Below, piece by piece: positions 56,101 through 64,000 of a stretch of 64,000 bases of DNA (position 1 is its first letter; every line of letters starts with the position of its first letter). This DNA comes from Paracoccaceae bacterium. GTDB lineage: Bacteria > Pseudomonadota > Alphaproteobacteria > Rhodobacterales > Rhodobacteraceae. Under the pieces are notes generated by a model. It made no database searches. It saw only the letters and a list, made by a program, of their open reading frames with translations, and was not told where the DNA came from. The stretch spans positions 31,050 through 95,049 of the forward strand of contig JAIXPH010000045.1 of the NCBI GenBank assembly GCA_027486345.1. The letters are read 5' to 3'. The translations under genes and the position numbers were made by a program.

Positions 56101-57975
56101 ATCGCCCTTCTGGGTCTTGGTGTCGAAAACGATGTCAAACCGGTATTGCGAGATCTGGATCGTGCCGGTGAAGGTCGTCTCATATCCGGTGCTGCCCGCC
56201 CCCAAGGGGTCCACATCCAGCGCGACCGTCAGATCGAGCACGATCTCATCGCTGAAGGGCATCGAAATCTCGGTGCCGAAGTGAAAGGCCTTCGTCTCGG
56301 TCGCGAAAGACAGTTGCAGGTTTTCGACCATCAGGCCCGACAGGAAGGCGGGCAAGGCGGCGGTAGCGTTGAAGCTGTGGACGATGCCGTCGATCAACTC
56401 GCCCACCGGGATGGGTTCGTCCGGCGCGGTATTGCCCGACAAAAGCCAACCCTGCGTGCCGGGGTCCTTGACCGCCGACAGGGTGATGGCCACCGCGTCA
56501 TCCGTGCTGTCCCCGGTTTTCAGAGTGAACGTGCCGATGATCGCGCCTGACGTGGCGGGCGTCAGCGTGGTGGAATAGCGCGCCGAAATCTCGACCGAGT
56601 CGAGCACGACCGAGGGGACGGGGATCGCCTCCCACGGATCCGTCTCGGCAATGAGGGCATCAAAGCTGTAATCCCCTGATGCCGGATCAAGCGTCAGGCA
56701 GAAGCTTTCCACCGTCAGGTCCGGAAAGCCGGTCAATCCGGGCAGGAAGGTCTGCAAGACGGCGGTCAAGGACAGCTTCGTCTCATCCGCCTGCGCGACC
56801 TGGATGATGTAACTGCCTCCGGTCTGGGTCTGGAAGCTGAGGTTCACATCATAGCTGCCGCCGATGCGGATCAGCGCCGTCGCGCCGAAGGTCACGACGC
56901 TGGTCGATTGCGCCATGTTGACCGCGAAGGTCAGACCCAGTTGCCGCACCGACAAAGCCGGAATCGGCGTGAAAATGGCATAGCCGGACAGATCGACCAC
57001 CATCTTCAACCCGACCGCCACAAAGGCGGGCTTGGCCAGATTGACGCTCAGGTCCAGCCCGACAAGGGCAAAGCTGTTCCCGATCTTGGTGATTTCCTGC
57101 TGGATGGGGGCAGGCAGGAAAGCGAAGGGATCAACAGGGCCGATGAACACCGCCAGATCGGCAAAGCTGGTCAGGGTCAGGTTCTGGAAAGTGGTGTTCA
57201 GCGTCAGGCTCTCTCCGCCCATCGGCAGGACGGCGCGCACCCTCCCGGTCACACCGCCCACCGTCATCCCGGCCAGAAGGGCCACTTCGGCGATGGTCGC
57301 GATGCCCGTGGCGGTGCTGTTCGACCCCGGAACCGGCGTGCCCGCCAGCGCATTGCGGCCCGCAAATTCAAAGGCCATGTCCGGCAGCGCCACCCCAAGC
57401 AGCGTCCCCGCCGTGGTCACACTGGTCACGTCAAACAACTGGTTTGCAAAGTCCGTGACCGGCCCGGCCAGCGCCAGCACGGGCTTCGTGGGCAGGATGA
57501 CGGCCAGATAGGGGAACTGCGCCACCACATCGACACCGCCGGTCAGGTTCAGTCCGGGGTCCAGATTGCGCCCCGTCCCGGCATCCGCCGTGGGCACCGA
57601 GGACAAGACAAAGCCAGCCCCCGACAGCTTCAGCCCGCCCAAGGCCGGGTCCATCACCCCAAACAGGTCAGTCAAGGCGCAATCGCCAAGCGCCAAACGC
57701 GCGGTCATCTGCAACGTCCCGCCGCCGTCGTCGGCAAAACCGATGGTCGCGGCCACCGCGCTCAGGCTGCCCACCGCCACGGTTCCGGTCACGGTGACGG
57801 TCGCCTGGTCCTGCGACAGCGTCACGGCGGCGGCGCCGACGGTCATCGTGCCATCGGGGTAAAGCTCTGTGATCAGGCTGCCCAGCGGTGGCGATTGCAG
57901 CAGAGTGCCGGTCAGGGCCAGGGACCCGTTCTGAATTGCGCCGGTCAGGGTCTGATAAAGCGGTTGCAACGACAT
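53113..57975 (-). CDS. Giant beta-rich protein with DUF6603-like domain (~1620 aa)
   Basis: FAPVFGLNGLGLMFNKPPIKIGGGFMKVEDKTSTSYYGQVVVQVSKIGFSALGGW...FFVYANVDIPLGGPPYLQLKAISGGIGINRSLILPSIDELPGY matches DUF6603-type proteins as I recall them; ATG 57975. Confidence 0.8.
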   Translation of the reverse strand: MSLQPLYQTLTGAIQNGSLALTGTLLQSPPLGSLITELYPDGTMTVGAAAVTLSQDQATVTVTGTVAVGSLSAVAATIGFADDGGGTLQMTARLALGDCALTDLFGVMDPALGGLKLSGAGFVLSSVPTADAGTGRNLDPGLNLTGGVDVVAQFPYLAVILPTKPVLALAGPVTDFANQLFDVTSVTTAGTLLGVALPDMAFEFAGRNALAGTPVPGSNSTATGIATIAEVALLAGMTVGGVTGRVRAVLPMGGESLTLNTTFQNLTLTSFADLAVFIGPVDPFAFLPAPIQQEITKIGNSFALVGLDLSVNLAKPAFVAVGLKMVVDLSGYAIFTPIPALSVRQLGLTFAVNMAQSTSVVTFGATALIRIGGSYDVNLSFQTQTGGSYIIQVAQADETKLSLTAVLQTFLPGLTGFPDLTVESFCLTLDPASGDYSFDALIAETDPWEAIPVPSVVLDSVEISARYSTTLTPATSGAIIGTFTLKTGDSTDDAVAITLSAVKDPGTQGWLLSGNTAPDEPIPVGELIDGIVHSFNATAALPAFLSGLMVENLQLSFATETKAFHFGTEISMPFSDEIVLDLTVALDVDPLGAGSTGYETTFTGTIQISQYRFDIVFDTKTQKGDTLIATYQPAGGARQSVSLRELLAGISPSLAADVPDMIRIDLQDVKFVFTRKPGAPSQMAFGLDVCIPIDLTAIPGIGSHLPPELTLAVTNLQGVYATAPFTQGDTQAVNALLPSGVQRFPSAGLGQGVNLTADLRLGTWTEHFQLAGTPPGTGQPAQPPAGGGATPVSGPAAGASGGSSGGLSGSTPTKTAPPANAGDAAYKWINVNKQIGIFQFDRIGAGYVDNRLSLALDAGITLGPLDFSLIGLSVGSPMDAFAPVFGLNGLGLMFNKPPIKIGGGFMKVEDKTSTSYYGQVVVQVSKIGFSALGGWTPATATSPSSFFVYANVDIPLGGPPYLQLKAISGGIGINRSLILPSIDELPGYILLPKNAPPAEKTPQATVTAVLPQLEKYFIDEPGQYWMAAGIAFSSFEMIEAFALVTVSFGVDFELGILGSVSMSIPTDGVTPIAFVEADLLASFAPSSGLLAFEGVISPQSYVFGGFVKVQGGFAFCLWFDKEHAGDFVVTVGGYYPSFDKPAHYPAVPRIKLGFAVGPVSVSGGGYFALTPAMLMAGLSMNATFNAGPIKAWFDAAIDLLIAWAPFHYQAGSYVTIGVSVDLGLFTLKVQVGADLAVWGPEFGGKADVDLDVASFSFSFGAPATTPQPVGWSTVQTSFLPADSPVATPAPITPAPVTPMLRSVAPVSPTATARAMATTVAAPAPTGAEQTNILKVTVKTGLMTTAVPGSAAIISPNGFDIDIQSSIPANVLKWDITGTLTGQDNSVSLWKTAAPGPGKPFLTLPAGLETFSTTEVWNPALDMAPMKKVGITSTLDVSVLRHSDQDSQGVYSDPINDITVAPTLLPSNTALWKVQDVSADPNLPALLPQTLIGVTLSPVPHDPDTVSDVPLIELLFAQGNTTGFYPGAAQVVPGYGVASALSTDHRTLTITLSGAHAASLPNQDYRLNALIDPWVTGQRSAAATALRAAGFATFAADEIDLTDMATKKALTDWPAVRQLGA

Positions 57976-57989
57976 GGCAGACCCCGTGT

Positions 57990-59612
57990 TCAAGGTTGAT
58001 AGCGAAAGAAACTCTGGCCGGACTGATAGATTTCGCCTCTGTTCACCTGACCGTCATTGATGATCCGGGATTTGTATTCGGCGTCGTCGATGAACCAAAG
58101 TTTGATGGTGCTGTTGAAACACAAGGCCAAGAGGTCCAGTTCCTCGACCATGATCGGGCGGCCCCCAAGGATGCCTTGAATGTAGGCTGCAACCATTTCG
58201 GTCCAGCGGTCCGTTCCAAACGGGTTGAAGGTCGGGTTCGTCACCAAGAACTTGGCCGAGGCCAAATAATCTGGCGTTGTTGCGAAATAACGGATCATCG
58301 CGGCAACCACGGGGGTGCGGATTGTGGCAAAGCCCATGGGGGTGATGGTATTCACCAGATAGGTGGCGAATTGCTGGCGGTGCAATGCGGCTTGCCCATC
58401 GTAATAGACCGGGCCGTTAAAACCCGGAAAGGCCACACCGAAAAGGGCGTGAAACACCCCATTGTCGCCGTCCGAGCTTGTGGCCTTGATATGACTGTTG
58501 CCAAGGCTGCTTTGCGTGACCGTGATCTCTGCCCAGACAGGCAAGTGATCACTGACCCCCGGCTTTGAGTATTGCAGCTTGTAGCGCTCGCCATAGCACA
58601 CATACCATGCCTCTTTCATTTCAGCATAGGTCCAGGGCTGGACCACGTTATAGGCACGGGCCGCGGCGGCGATGAAATCAAAACTCCCGCCATTGCCGGT
58701 AAAGGACAGCCCGGGACGAAAATTCCGATGCGGCTTGAGCACGAAGATATTGTCGTAGCTGCTGGAACCTTGAAACGGCTTGTTGGGATCCGGGCTATAT
58801 GTGGTCAGAACGGTATTGCGATACGTGCTGACGCAGGGTTGGAAATTATCCGTCAAGTTTCGATACACGAAATCCGAATAATTGATATCCATGCGGTAGT
58901 TGAAATCACCCAGAATGATCGTGTCAATCTGGGGCAACGGGCCTTGGCGTTCAAAGATGTAATCTCTGACGCCATCCACGGTGCGATAGACCTGCATCGA
59001 TCCGCCGATATCGTCCAGCGTCGCCAAGGCATTGATCGCGCGCCCTGAACTTGTCGGGTGCTTGGTCTTGCCGAAGGTGTTGCACGGTGTCGGCGCATGC
59101 CATGAGATGATGTTGAAGGGAACCGGTGGTTCGCCGCTGGTCGGCGTGACATCCAGCGTGATCAGACCCGGACGCCGACCGGGAAACTTGTCACCGCCAT
59201 ATCTGTTTTGCCGCAGAATGCGCGGGGCTTGCAAAAAGGTGATCGCATAGGGTGCATCGGCGTGCGACTGGGCCGAGGGTGTTCCCTTGCAGAAGAACGC
59301 ATAGGCATCCGTCATCGACTTGGCGCGGTCCGAGTTGTTGGTCCCCGACACGGTGTAGAACCAATTGGCAAGCGGTTGGCGGGTCATCAACCGATTCAGC
59401 AGATCGTCCAGTTGCGAGGTAATGCCGACCGAGATGTCGCTGCCGATGGTTCCACCCACATAGGAGCCGATCTGGATTTCCTGCAGGCAGACGATGTCCG
59501 GGTCGAGGTCACCGACAATGATGTCGGCGATGTAGTCCAGGGCTGCGGCGGGCACTTTCGGAATGCCGAAGGTGCGCAGGTTCCAGCTAACGACCTTCAG
59601 TGTGATGGGCAT
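57990..59612 (-). CDS. Endonuclease/exonuclease/phosphatase (DNase I-fold) protein, leaderless, with novel C-terminal extension
   Basis: LKVVSWNLRTFGIP, DIVCLQEIQIG, FNIISWHAPTP, IILGDFNYRMD, GVSDHLPVWAEI catalytic motifs; ATG 59612. Confidence 0.88.
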   Translation of the reverse strand: MPITLKVVSWNLRTFGIPKVPAAALDYIADIIVGDLDPDIVCLQEIQIGSYVGGTIGSDISVGITSQLDDLLNRLMTRQPLANWFYTVSGTNNSDRAKSMTDAYAFFCKGTPSAQSHADAPYAITFLQAPRILRQNRYGGDKFPGRRPGLITLDVTPTSGEPPVPFNIISWHAPTPCNTFGKTKHPTSSGRAINALATLDDIGGSMQVYRTVDGVRDYIFERQGPLPQIDTIILGDFNYRMDINYSDFVYRNLTDNFQPCVSTYRNTVLTTYSPDPNKPFQGSSSYDNIFVLKPHRNFRPGLSFTGNGGSFDFIAAAARAYNVVQPWTYAEMKEAWYVCYGERYKLQYSKPGVSDHLPVWAEITVTQSSLGNSHIKATSSDGDNGVFHALFGVAFPGFNGPVYYDGQAALHRQQFATYLVNTITPMGFATIRTPVVAAMIRYFATTPDYLASAKFLVTNPTFNPFGTDRWTEMVAAYIQGILGGRPIMVEELDLLALCFNSTIKLWFIDDAEYKSRIINDGQVNRGEIYQSGQSFFRYQP

Positions 59613-59684
59613 GACCACGCCTCCTGCACCGGTATCACGGGGTCGGCCCCACCCGTGGCGGGTGGGACCGGTCACTGGTCTGGG

Positions 59685-60854
59685 TCAGGCCGAGATCGGC
59701 TGGATCATGATGTCGGCGGGCTGGCCCGAAATGCTCCCCGGCACCCCGGCTGTGCCGGGGTTGCCGACGCCACCCGATCCCGCGCCGCTGCCGCCGCTGT
59801 TGTGTTTGCCGCCGGACCCGGCAGAGCCGCCATCGCCGCCCGGACCACCTGCGCCCGGATCGCCTCCGGCGCCCGGGGCAGCCACCCGCTTGATCGCGAC
59901 GAACATCCCGGTGGATGCGGGCGGGGCCTGCACCACGATGTTGCCCTGCGCGTCAACCGCGTTGCTGCCGGGGCCGCCCTGCCCGCCCGGACCACCCTGC
60001 CCGCCCTGCGCCGCCGAACCGCCGGCGCTGCCGGTGCAGCCACAGGTCGCACCATTGCCACCGTTGCCGCCTTGCCCACCCTTTGACCCGGTGCCGCCGG
60101 TGCCACCTTTGCCACCGGCCCCGGATTGGGTCACGATCGACAGCGGCACATTGGTTTGCAGGCTTGTGGTGATGCGGATCGTGGCAGGCAAGGACGGTGA
60201 CGCCGCGCCACCCGGACCACCGGGCAGGCCCATGGACCCGGTCGCGCCGGGCGTGCCATTGCCCCCTGCGGCACCGGCAATCCCGGCAGAGCTGCAGTTG
60301 CCCGGATTGCCGCTTGCGGCCTGACCCGGCGCCGGGGGTGTCGTGCCGGTCATGCCGGTGGTGCCATCCAGACCAAAGACGTTGAACACCCCATAAGGGG
60401 CCGGTGGCGGGGCGACCCCGTCACGCACCAGATTGTCCACCGTCATGTCCAGCGTGCGGTTCGACACGGTGATGTAGCCACCATCCTGAATCGTCAGGGT
60501 CCCGAGCGACACGAGGATGGGACCGCTCGGCGCGATGGAATTCAGGTTCCATTCGCTGTTGATGGTCTTGTCCGCGATAGAGACCACATTCAACTGCATC
60601 GGGAAAACCGCAGCCGCCAGCAGTCTGTCGGCATCGGTGGCATCCGGGCTGCCCAGAACATGGCGCAGCACGGCATGACCGGGATCGTTCGGGTCATGCG
60701 GGACACCGCCCATCAGATCGGCGTGGCTGGGGGCCTGACCAGAGAGGCTCAGGATCTCCTCAAGCTGTTCAAGGCTGGTGATGGTCATCTGGCCGATGAA
60801 GTTGGATGTCGCAGACAACCCAAGCAGGTTGGCGCGGGTCTCGAAGGTGTTCAT
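59685..60854 (-). CDS. Gly-rich (GGX repeat) fibre-like protein 2
   Basis: Beta head (LVSLGTLTIQDGGYITVSNRTLDMTVDNLV) followed by GAGGKGGTGGTGSKGGQGGNGGNGATCG... Confidence 0.8.
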   Translation of the reverse strand: MNTFETRANLLGLSATSNFIGQMTITSLEQLEEILSLSGQAPSHADLMGGVPHDPNDPGHAVLRHVLGSPDATDADRLLAAAVFPMQLNVVSIADKTINSEWNLNSIAPSGPILVSLGTLTIQDGGYITVSNRTLDMTVDNLVRDGVAPPPAPYGVFNVFGLDGTTGMTGTTPPAPGQAASGNPGNCSSAGIAGAAGGNGTPGATGSMGLPGGPGGAASPSLPATIRITTSLQTNVPLSIVTQSGAGGKGGTGGTGSKGGQGGNGGNGATCGCTGSAGGSAAQGGQGGPGGQGGPGSNAVDAQGNIVVQAPPASTGMFVAIKRVAAPGAGGDPGAGGPGGDGGSAGSGGKHNSGGSGAGSGGVGNPGTAGVPGSISGQPADIMIQPISA

Positions 60855-60920
60855 TCGTTACTCCCTGTCACCTGAGCCGCCACCGCGGCGGTCCCAGCAA
60901 TCGTTCAGGCGGACGCTGCC

Positions 60921-62204
60921 TCACCCCTTGGGTGCAGCGTTTGGCGTCACGCGTTCATTCAGGAACATCCATGGGGCGGGGCGTCCCCGACCGCGCGGTC
61001 CCGGCGCGCCATCCGCACCAGAGAATCCCGCACTGGCCACAGTCGAACTGTCGCTTGCCGGTCTGCCGGGTGCGCCGCCGCGGCCCCCTGCGCCGCCACG
61101 GCCCGGACTCCCCGGTTCAGAGGGCAGAGCATGGCAGCTCACCTGCGACACCGCCGTTTCCGGCACGGAGATGTATATATTGGACGCAAGGCCGCCATTG
61201 CCGGCCGATCCACCATCCCCCCCCGCGCCGCCGCGTCCGCCGTCGCCGGGGCGCCCCGGCGGGATCTCACCCTCGAACAGCCGGCCTCCGGGCATGGCCG
61301 CGCCCCCGTCGCCGCCAAGGCCACCGTTGCCGCCATCACCGCCATCGCCGCCCTGCCCGGCCTGCGCGAAGACCGTCAGATGTCCGGTCACGTGCCGCAG
61401 GGTGAGTTCGGCCAGCTTGCTCATCCCGCCATTGCGGCCATGCCCGCCCCGGCCGCCCGCCGCGCCATCCCCCCCGGGCTGTCCATCCAACTGCCCCGGT
61501 TGCAACGGCGCGCGCAATCGCGGGCCGACAAAGGTTTCAACGGTCTGAAGGGGTGTTCCGTCCCGTCCGGTGCCGCCATCGGCACCATGGCCACCATCCG
61601 CGCCGCGCATCGGGCCAGAGCCGTAATCCACCGAATAGGGTGTGGGCAGGATGCCGATCTGGTAGGCGGCCCGTGGCTCCTGCACGATCAGGTGCTGGCA
61701 GAGCATCACGAAGACATTGCCACGCACCACTAGCGACGCGCCCGGTTCCAGAACGAGGGTGCCGATGTTGAGCGTGCTGTAAAGCTCCTCCATCTCATCC
61801 AGACCCCAGATCTCATCCCCGCGCACGGACACATCCCAGCATTGCCCGGCAGGGACGGAGACATGGGCGATGGACTGCGTCCGCATGTGCAAGGGCAGAT
61901 GGATCGCAAGGGCGGCACGATCATCTTCGGACAGGTCATGGACCGCGAAAACCGCCGCTTCGCCCCGGTCATGCAGACCTTGCCCCAGACGCGACCGCAT
62001 GCGGATGGGCGGATTGAAGAACTCCGCCACCCGCGCCGCGCGCTGTTCGGCAGAGGAGCCCAGAAAACTGCGGTAGGTGTCGATGTCCGGGACCAAACTG
62101 TAACGCAGATCGCCGTCGGCCGATTGCGCCTTGGCACGGTCATGCCCAAGACGATCACAATGCTGTAGGAATTCTGTCGTGATATCATGACTTTGCAGTT
62201 TCAT
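60921..62204 (-). CDS. Gly-rich (GGX repeat) fibre-like protein 1, first gene of the operon
   Basis: Beta head (LNIGTLVLEPGASLVVRGNVFVMLCQHLIV) and GADGGHGADGG...GQGGDGGDGGNGGLGGDGG; ATG 62204 preferred over GTG 62231. Confidence 0.8.
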   Translation of the reverse strand: MKLQSHDITTEFLQHCDRLGHDRAKAQSADGDLRYSLVPDIDTYRSFLGSSAEQRAARVAEFFNPPIRMRSRLGQGLHDRGEAAVFAVHDLSEDDRAALAIHLPLHMRTQSIAHVSVPAGQCWDVSVRGDEIWGLDEMEELYSTLNIGTLVLEPGASLVVRGNVFVMLCQHLIVQEPRAAYQIGILPTPYSVDYGSGPMRGADGGHGADGGTGRDGTPLQTVETFVGPRLRAPLQPGQLDGQPGGDGAAGGRGGHGRNGGMSKLAELTLRHVTGHLTVFAQAGQGGDGGDGGNGGLGGDGGAAMPGGRLFEGEIPPGRPGDGGRGGAGGDGGSAGNGGLASNIYISVPETAVSQVSCHALPSEPGSPGRGGAGGRGGAPGRPASDSSTVASAGFSGADGAPGPRGRGRPAPWMFLNERVTPNAAPKG

Positions 62205-62245
62205 CACGCACAGCGCCCCCACGTCACACACACGAATGAATACAA

Positions 62246-62273
62246 TTTATGGTTTATTTTATACAACCATAAA
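62246..62273. promoter_or_regulatory. Perfect palindrome TTTATGGTT-N10-AACCATAAA with putative minus-strand -10 (TATAAA) in its centre
   Basis: 9-bp perfect arms in an AT-rich island; TATAAA on minus strand at 62258-62263, ~54 nt from ATG 62204. Confidence 0.65.
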
Positions 62274-62451
62274 GGGAATGTTGGGGCCTTCGCGCGATTC
62301 CGTCAATCAGTGAAATCAAGCCGCCAAGAGATTCCTGACCGCTTCGGTGTCCGGCGCGGCGCGGGCCATTTCGGGCGGTCCCGTGTCCCCGGAACGGCTG
62401 TGACAGCGGCGTGCAGCGGCCCGTCTCACGCGCGCTCTTGCCAAGACCAAT

Positions 62452-62479
62452 CCCGCCGCCGGATCGGTCCGGCGGCGGG
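62452..62479 (-). terminator. Strong hairpin downstream of the Ig-repeat/beta-barrel gene
   Basis: CCCGCCGCCGGA-TCGG-TCCGGCGGCGGG perfect 12-bp arms; only a weak T tract on minus strand. Confidence 0.5.
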
Positions 62480-62513
62480 ATAATTGATGGGGGTTGCATC
62501 GGTCAGGGGCGGC

Positions 62514-64000
62514 TTAGAACTCCGCCTGGAAGCTCAAGGAGACCCCGATCCGGTCGATCTTGTTGTCAAAATCGCGCTGGCCGGTCAGATCGAGATTGAG
62601 GTTCGCATCTGGGCCAAAGTCCTGTGCGATGCCCAGGTTGTAGCTCAGACCTTGACCCGCCCCGTTCATCGCATCCTCGCTGCCGAACCAGCCAAGACCG
62701 CCACTCAGCGTCAGGGGACCATTGGCGTTCGACGTGGCATATTCCACGCCCAGTCCCATGGTCTGCTCACGATAGGTGGTTTCCACCGCAGCGATGGGCG
62801 TCCCACCGGCTGCGAGATAGGCCGCGTTCGCCTGCTTGACCGCAGCGATGGACATCGACGGGGTGAGCGTCAACTGCGGGTTCAGCGCATAGGCCCCGCT
62901 CAGCTTGGCCATCAGCAGGCTGCGTTCACCGGTCACGGTCGCGGCGGTTTGGCCCTGCTGCGCCACACGGTCCTGCGTCTGCCCGCCAAGCGCCCGCATC
63001 TCGAACACCAACTGGGAGTCACCAAGCCGTGTCACAAGATAGGGCCCGATCAGCCACCCCTCACCCTCGGTGCGGCCCAGCGGGTCGCTCAGGCGCATGG
63101 TGTCCAGCGTGCCCATCAGGCCCAGAATGGTCTGCGGACCCAGATAGGCATGCGTGCCGAAACTGAACTGGGCGTAATGGTCGCGCATCCCGCCCGTCTG
63201 TTCGGTCAGGCTGCCGGACAGGCGCAGCCAAACCGGCCCGCCCACGCGGATCAGATCGACAGTCGCCCCCTTGGAGGACACCGTCAGCGCCGTGGAGTCC
63301 GGGGCACCGCCCTCCAGCAGGCTGGTGAGGTCGGGCTGGTTCAGCACCAAGGCCCGGGCCCGCGCCGTCTGCATCTTCGTCACTAGATCAACCTCGACCG
63401 CAGGATCGACACCGCCCACCTGGATGGTCTTGGTCACACGGGCCGCCGCCTGAATGGCCGCCGTTCCCGCCTGATCTGCGGCCACGCTGCACGGCCCCGG
63501 CTTGACGAAGCGCAGCACCCCTTCGGCCGACACGGCGCAGGTTTCGGGGGTCAGCCCGGTAAAGGCAACCGGCAGGCCGGAGGAGGCCGTGGCCGACAAG
63601 GTCACCTGATCCCCCGCCACGAACGCGGCCTTGCCCGGCTCCGGAACGGGATCAAGGAACGTGATGGTCTGGCCCATCTGATCGACCGCAAAGCGTTGGG
63701 TCACCGGGAGCGCCGGACCGAAAGTAGCGTTGCCGGGTTGGTCGGCCTGAACCTCACAGGTGCCCGCCGCGACCAGCGTCAGCGCGCCCGCCGGGGTGAT
63801 GGTGCAGATCGCCGGGCTGAGGCTCGTGAAGCTGACCGCCAGCCCCGAGTCCGCCGTCGCCACCAGCGTCGGGCTGGTCCCCAGCACCTGCGGGCCCGGA
63901 TTGGCGAAGGTGATCGCTTGCGCCGTCTTGTCCACGGCAAAGCTGCGCGAGACCCGTGTGGCGGCGGCGAAGGTGGCGTTGCCCGCCTGATCCGCCGCGA
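62514..64000 (-). CDS. Ig-like repeat surface protein with C-terminal outer-membrane beta-barrel (autotransporter-like), 5' truncated by window
   Basis: Tandem repeats (ITFANPGPQVLGTSPTLVATADSGLAVSFTSLSPAICTI / ITFLDPVPEPGKAAFVAGDQVTLSATASSGLPVAFTGLTPETCAV); barrel-like tail ending FDNKIDRIGVSLSFQAEF; frame stays open to 64000. Confidence 0.78.
   Translation of the reverse strand, partial: AADQAGNATFAAATRVSRSFAVDKTAQAITFANPGPQVLGTSPTLVATADSGLAVSFTSLSPAICTITPAGALTLVAAGTCEVQADQPGNATFGPALPVTQRFAVDQMGQTITFLDPVPEPGKAAFVAGDQVTLSATASSGLPVAFTGLTPETCAVSAEGVLRFVKPGPCSVAADQAGTAAIQAAARVTKTIQVGGVDPAVEVDLVTKMQTARARALVLNQPDLTSLLEGGAPDSTALTVSSKGATVDLIRVGGPVWLRLSGSLTEQTGGMRDHYAQFSFGTHAYLGPQTILGLMGTLDTMRLSDPLGRTEGEGWLIGPYLVTRLGDSQLVFEMRALGGQTQDRVAQQGQTAATVTGERSLLMAKLSGAYALNPQLTLTPSMSIAAVKQANAAYLAAGGTPIAAVETTYREQTMGLGVEYATSNANGPLTLSGGLGWFGSEDAMNGAGQGLSYNLGIAQDFGPDANLNLDLTGQRDFDNKIDRIGVSLSFQAEF

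Noticed and set aside
59690-61560. Repeat array of short G/C-rich units (CRISPR-like at a glance)
   Set aside because: Period is the 3-codon GGX coding repeat of the Gly-rich proteins, with no spacer/repeat structure.
44529-62204. Contractile injection system / tailocin interpretation of the giant operon
   Set aside because: No sheath, tube, spike, baseplate gpJ-like or AAA+ ATPase sequence recognised; only the fibre-like Gly-rich proteins are suggestive.

Overview
This 64 kb, GC-rich window looks chromosomal and alphaproteobacterial, most likely Rhodobacterales. That placement is inferred from gene content and order; no search was run. The first ~34.5 kb is mostly core genome: fdsG/fdsB (formate dehydrogenase), rpsO, a bciA-like vinyl reductase, pnp, a GT2 glycosyltransferase, a 1-Cys peroxiredoxin, an ALDH, an RpoE/ChrR singlet-oxygen module with its divergent operon, rmuC/mutL, a NYN-domain gene, COQ9, rpsU, a UbiH-family hydroxylase, an amidase, plsC, ftsX/ftsE, a TIGR02302/DUF4175 protein and lysA. 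From 34.6 to 44.5 kb is a sugar ABC-transporter/oxidoreductase cluster resembling levoglucosan (anhydrosugar) catabolism. It has a ROK regulator and a leaderless paralogue of the substrate-binding protein. From 44.5 to 62.2 kb is a tight, single-strand ~17.7 kb operon of mostly uncharacterised giant proteins: a DUF6603-like 1.6k-aa protein, 1415-, 488- and 323-aa proteins, a leaderless DNase-I-fold enzyme, two Gly-rich fibre-like paralogues and a FISUMP-domain protein. A perfect AT-rich palindrome precedes it, and an Ig-repeat/beta-barrel gene lies upstream of that. This operon is the best candidate for an undescribed system. I saw no tRNA, rRNA, CRISPR array or transposase. All domain calls come from reading the supplied translations.
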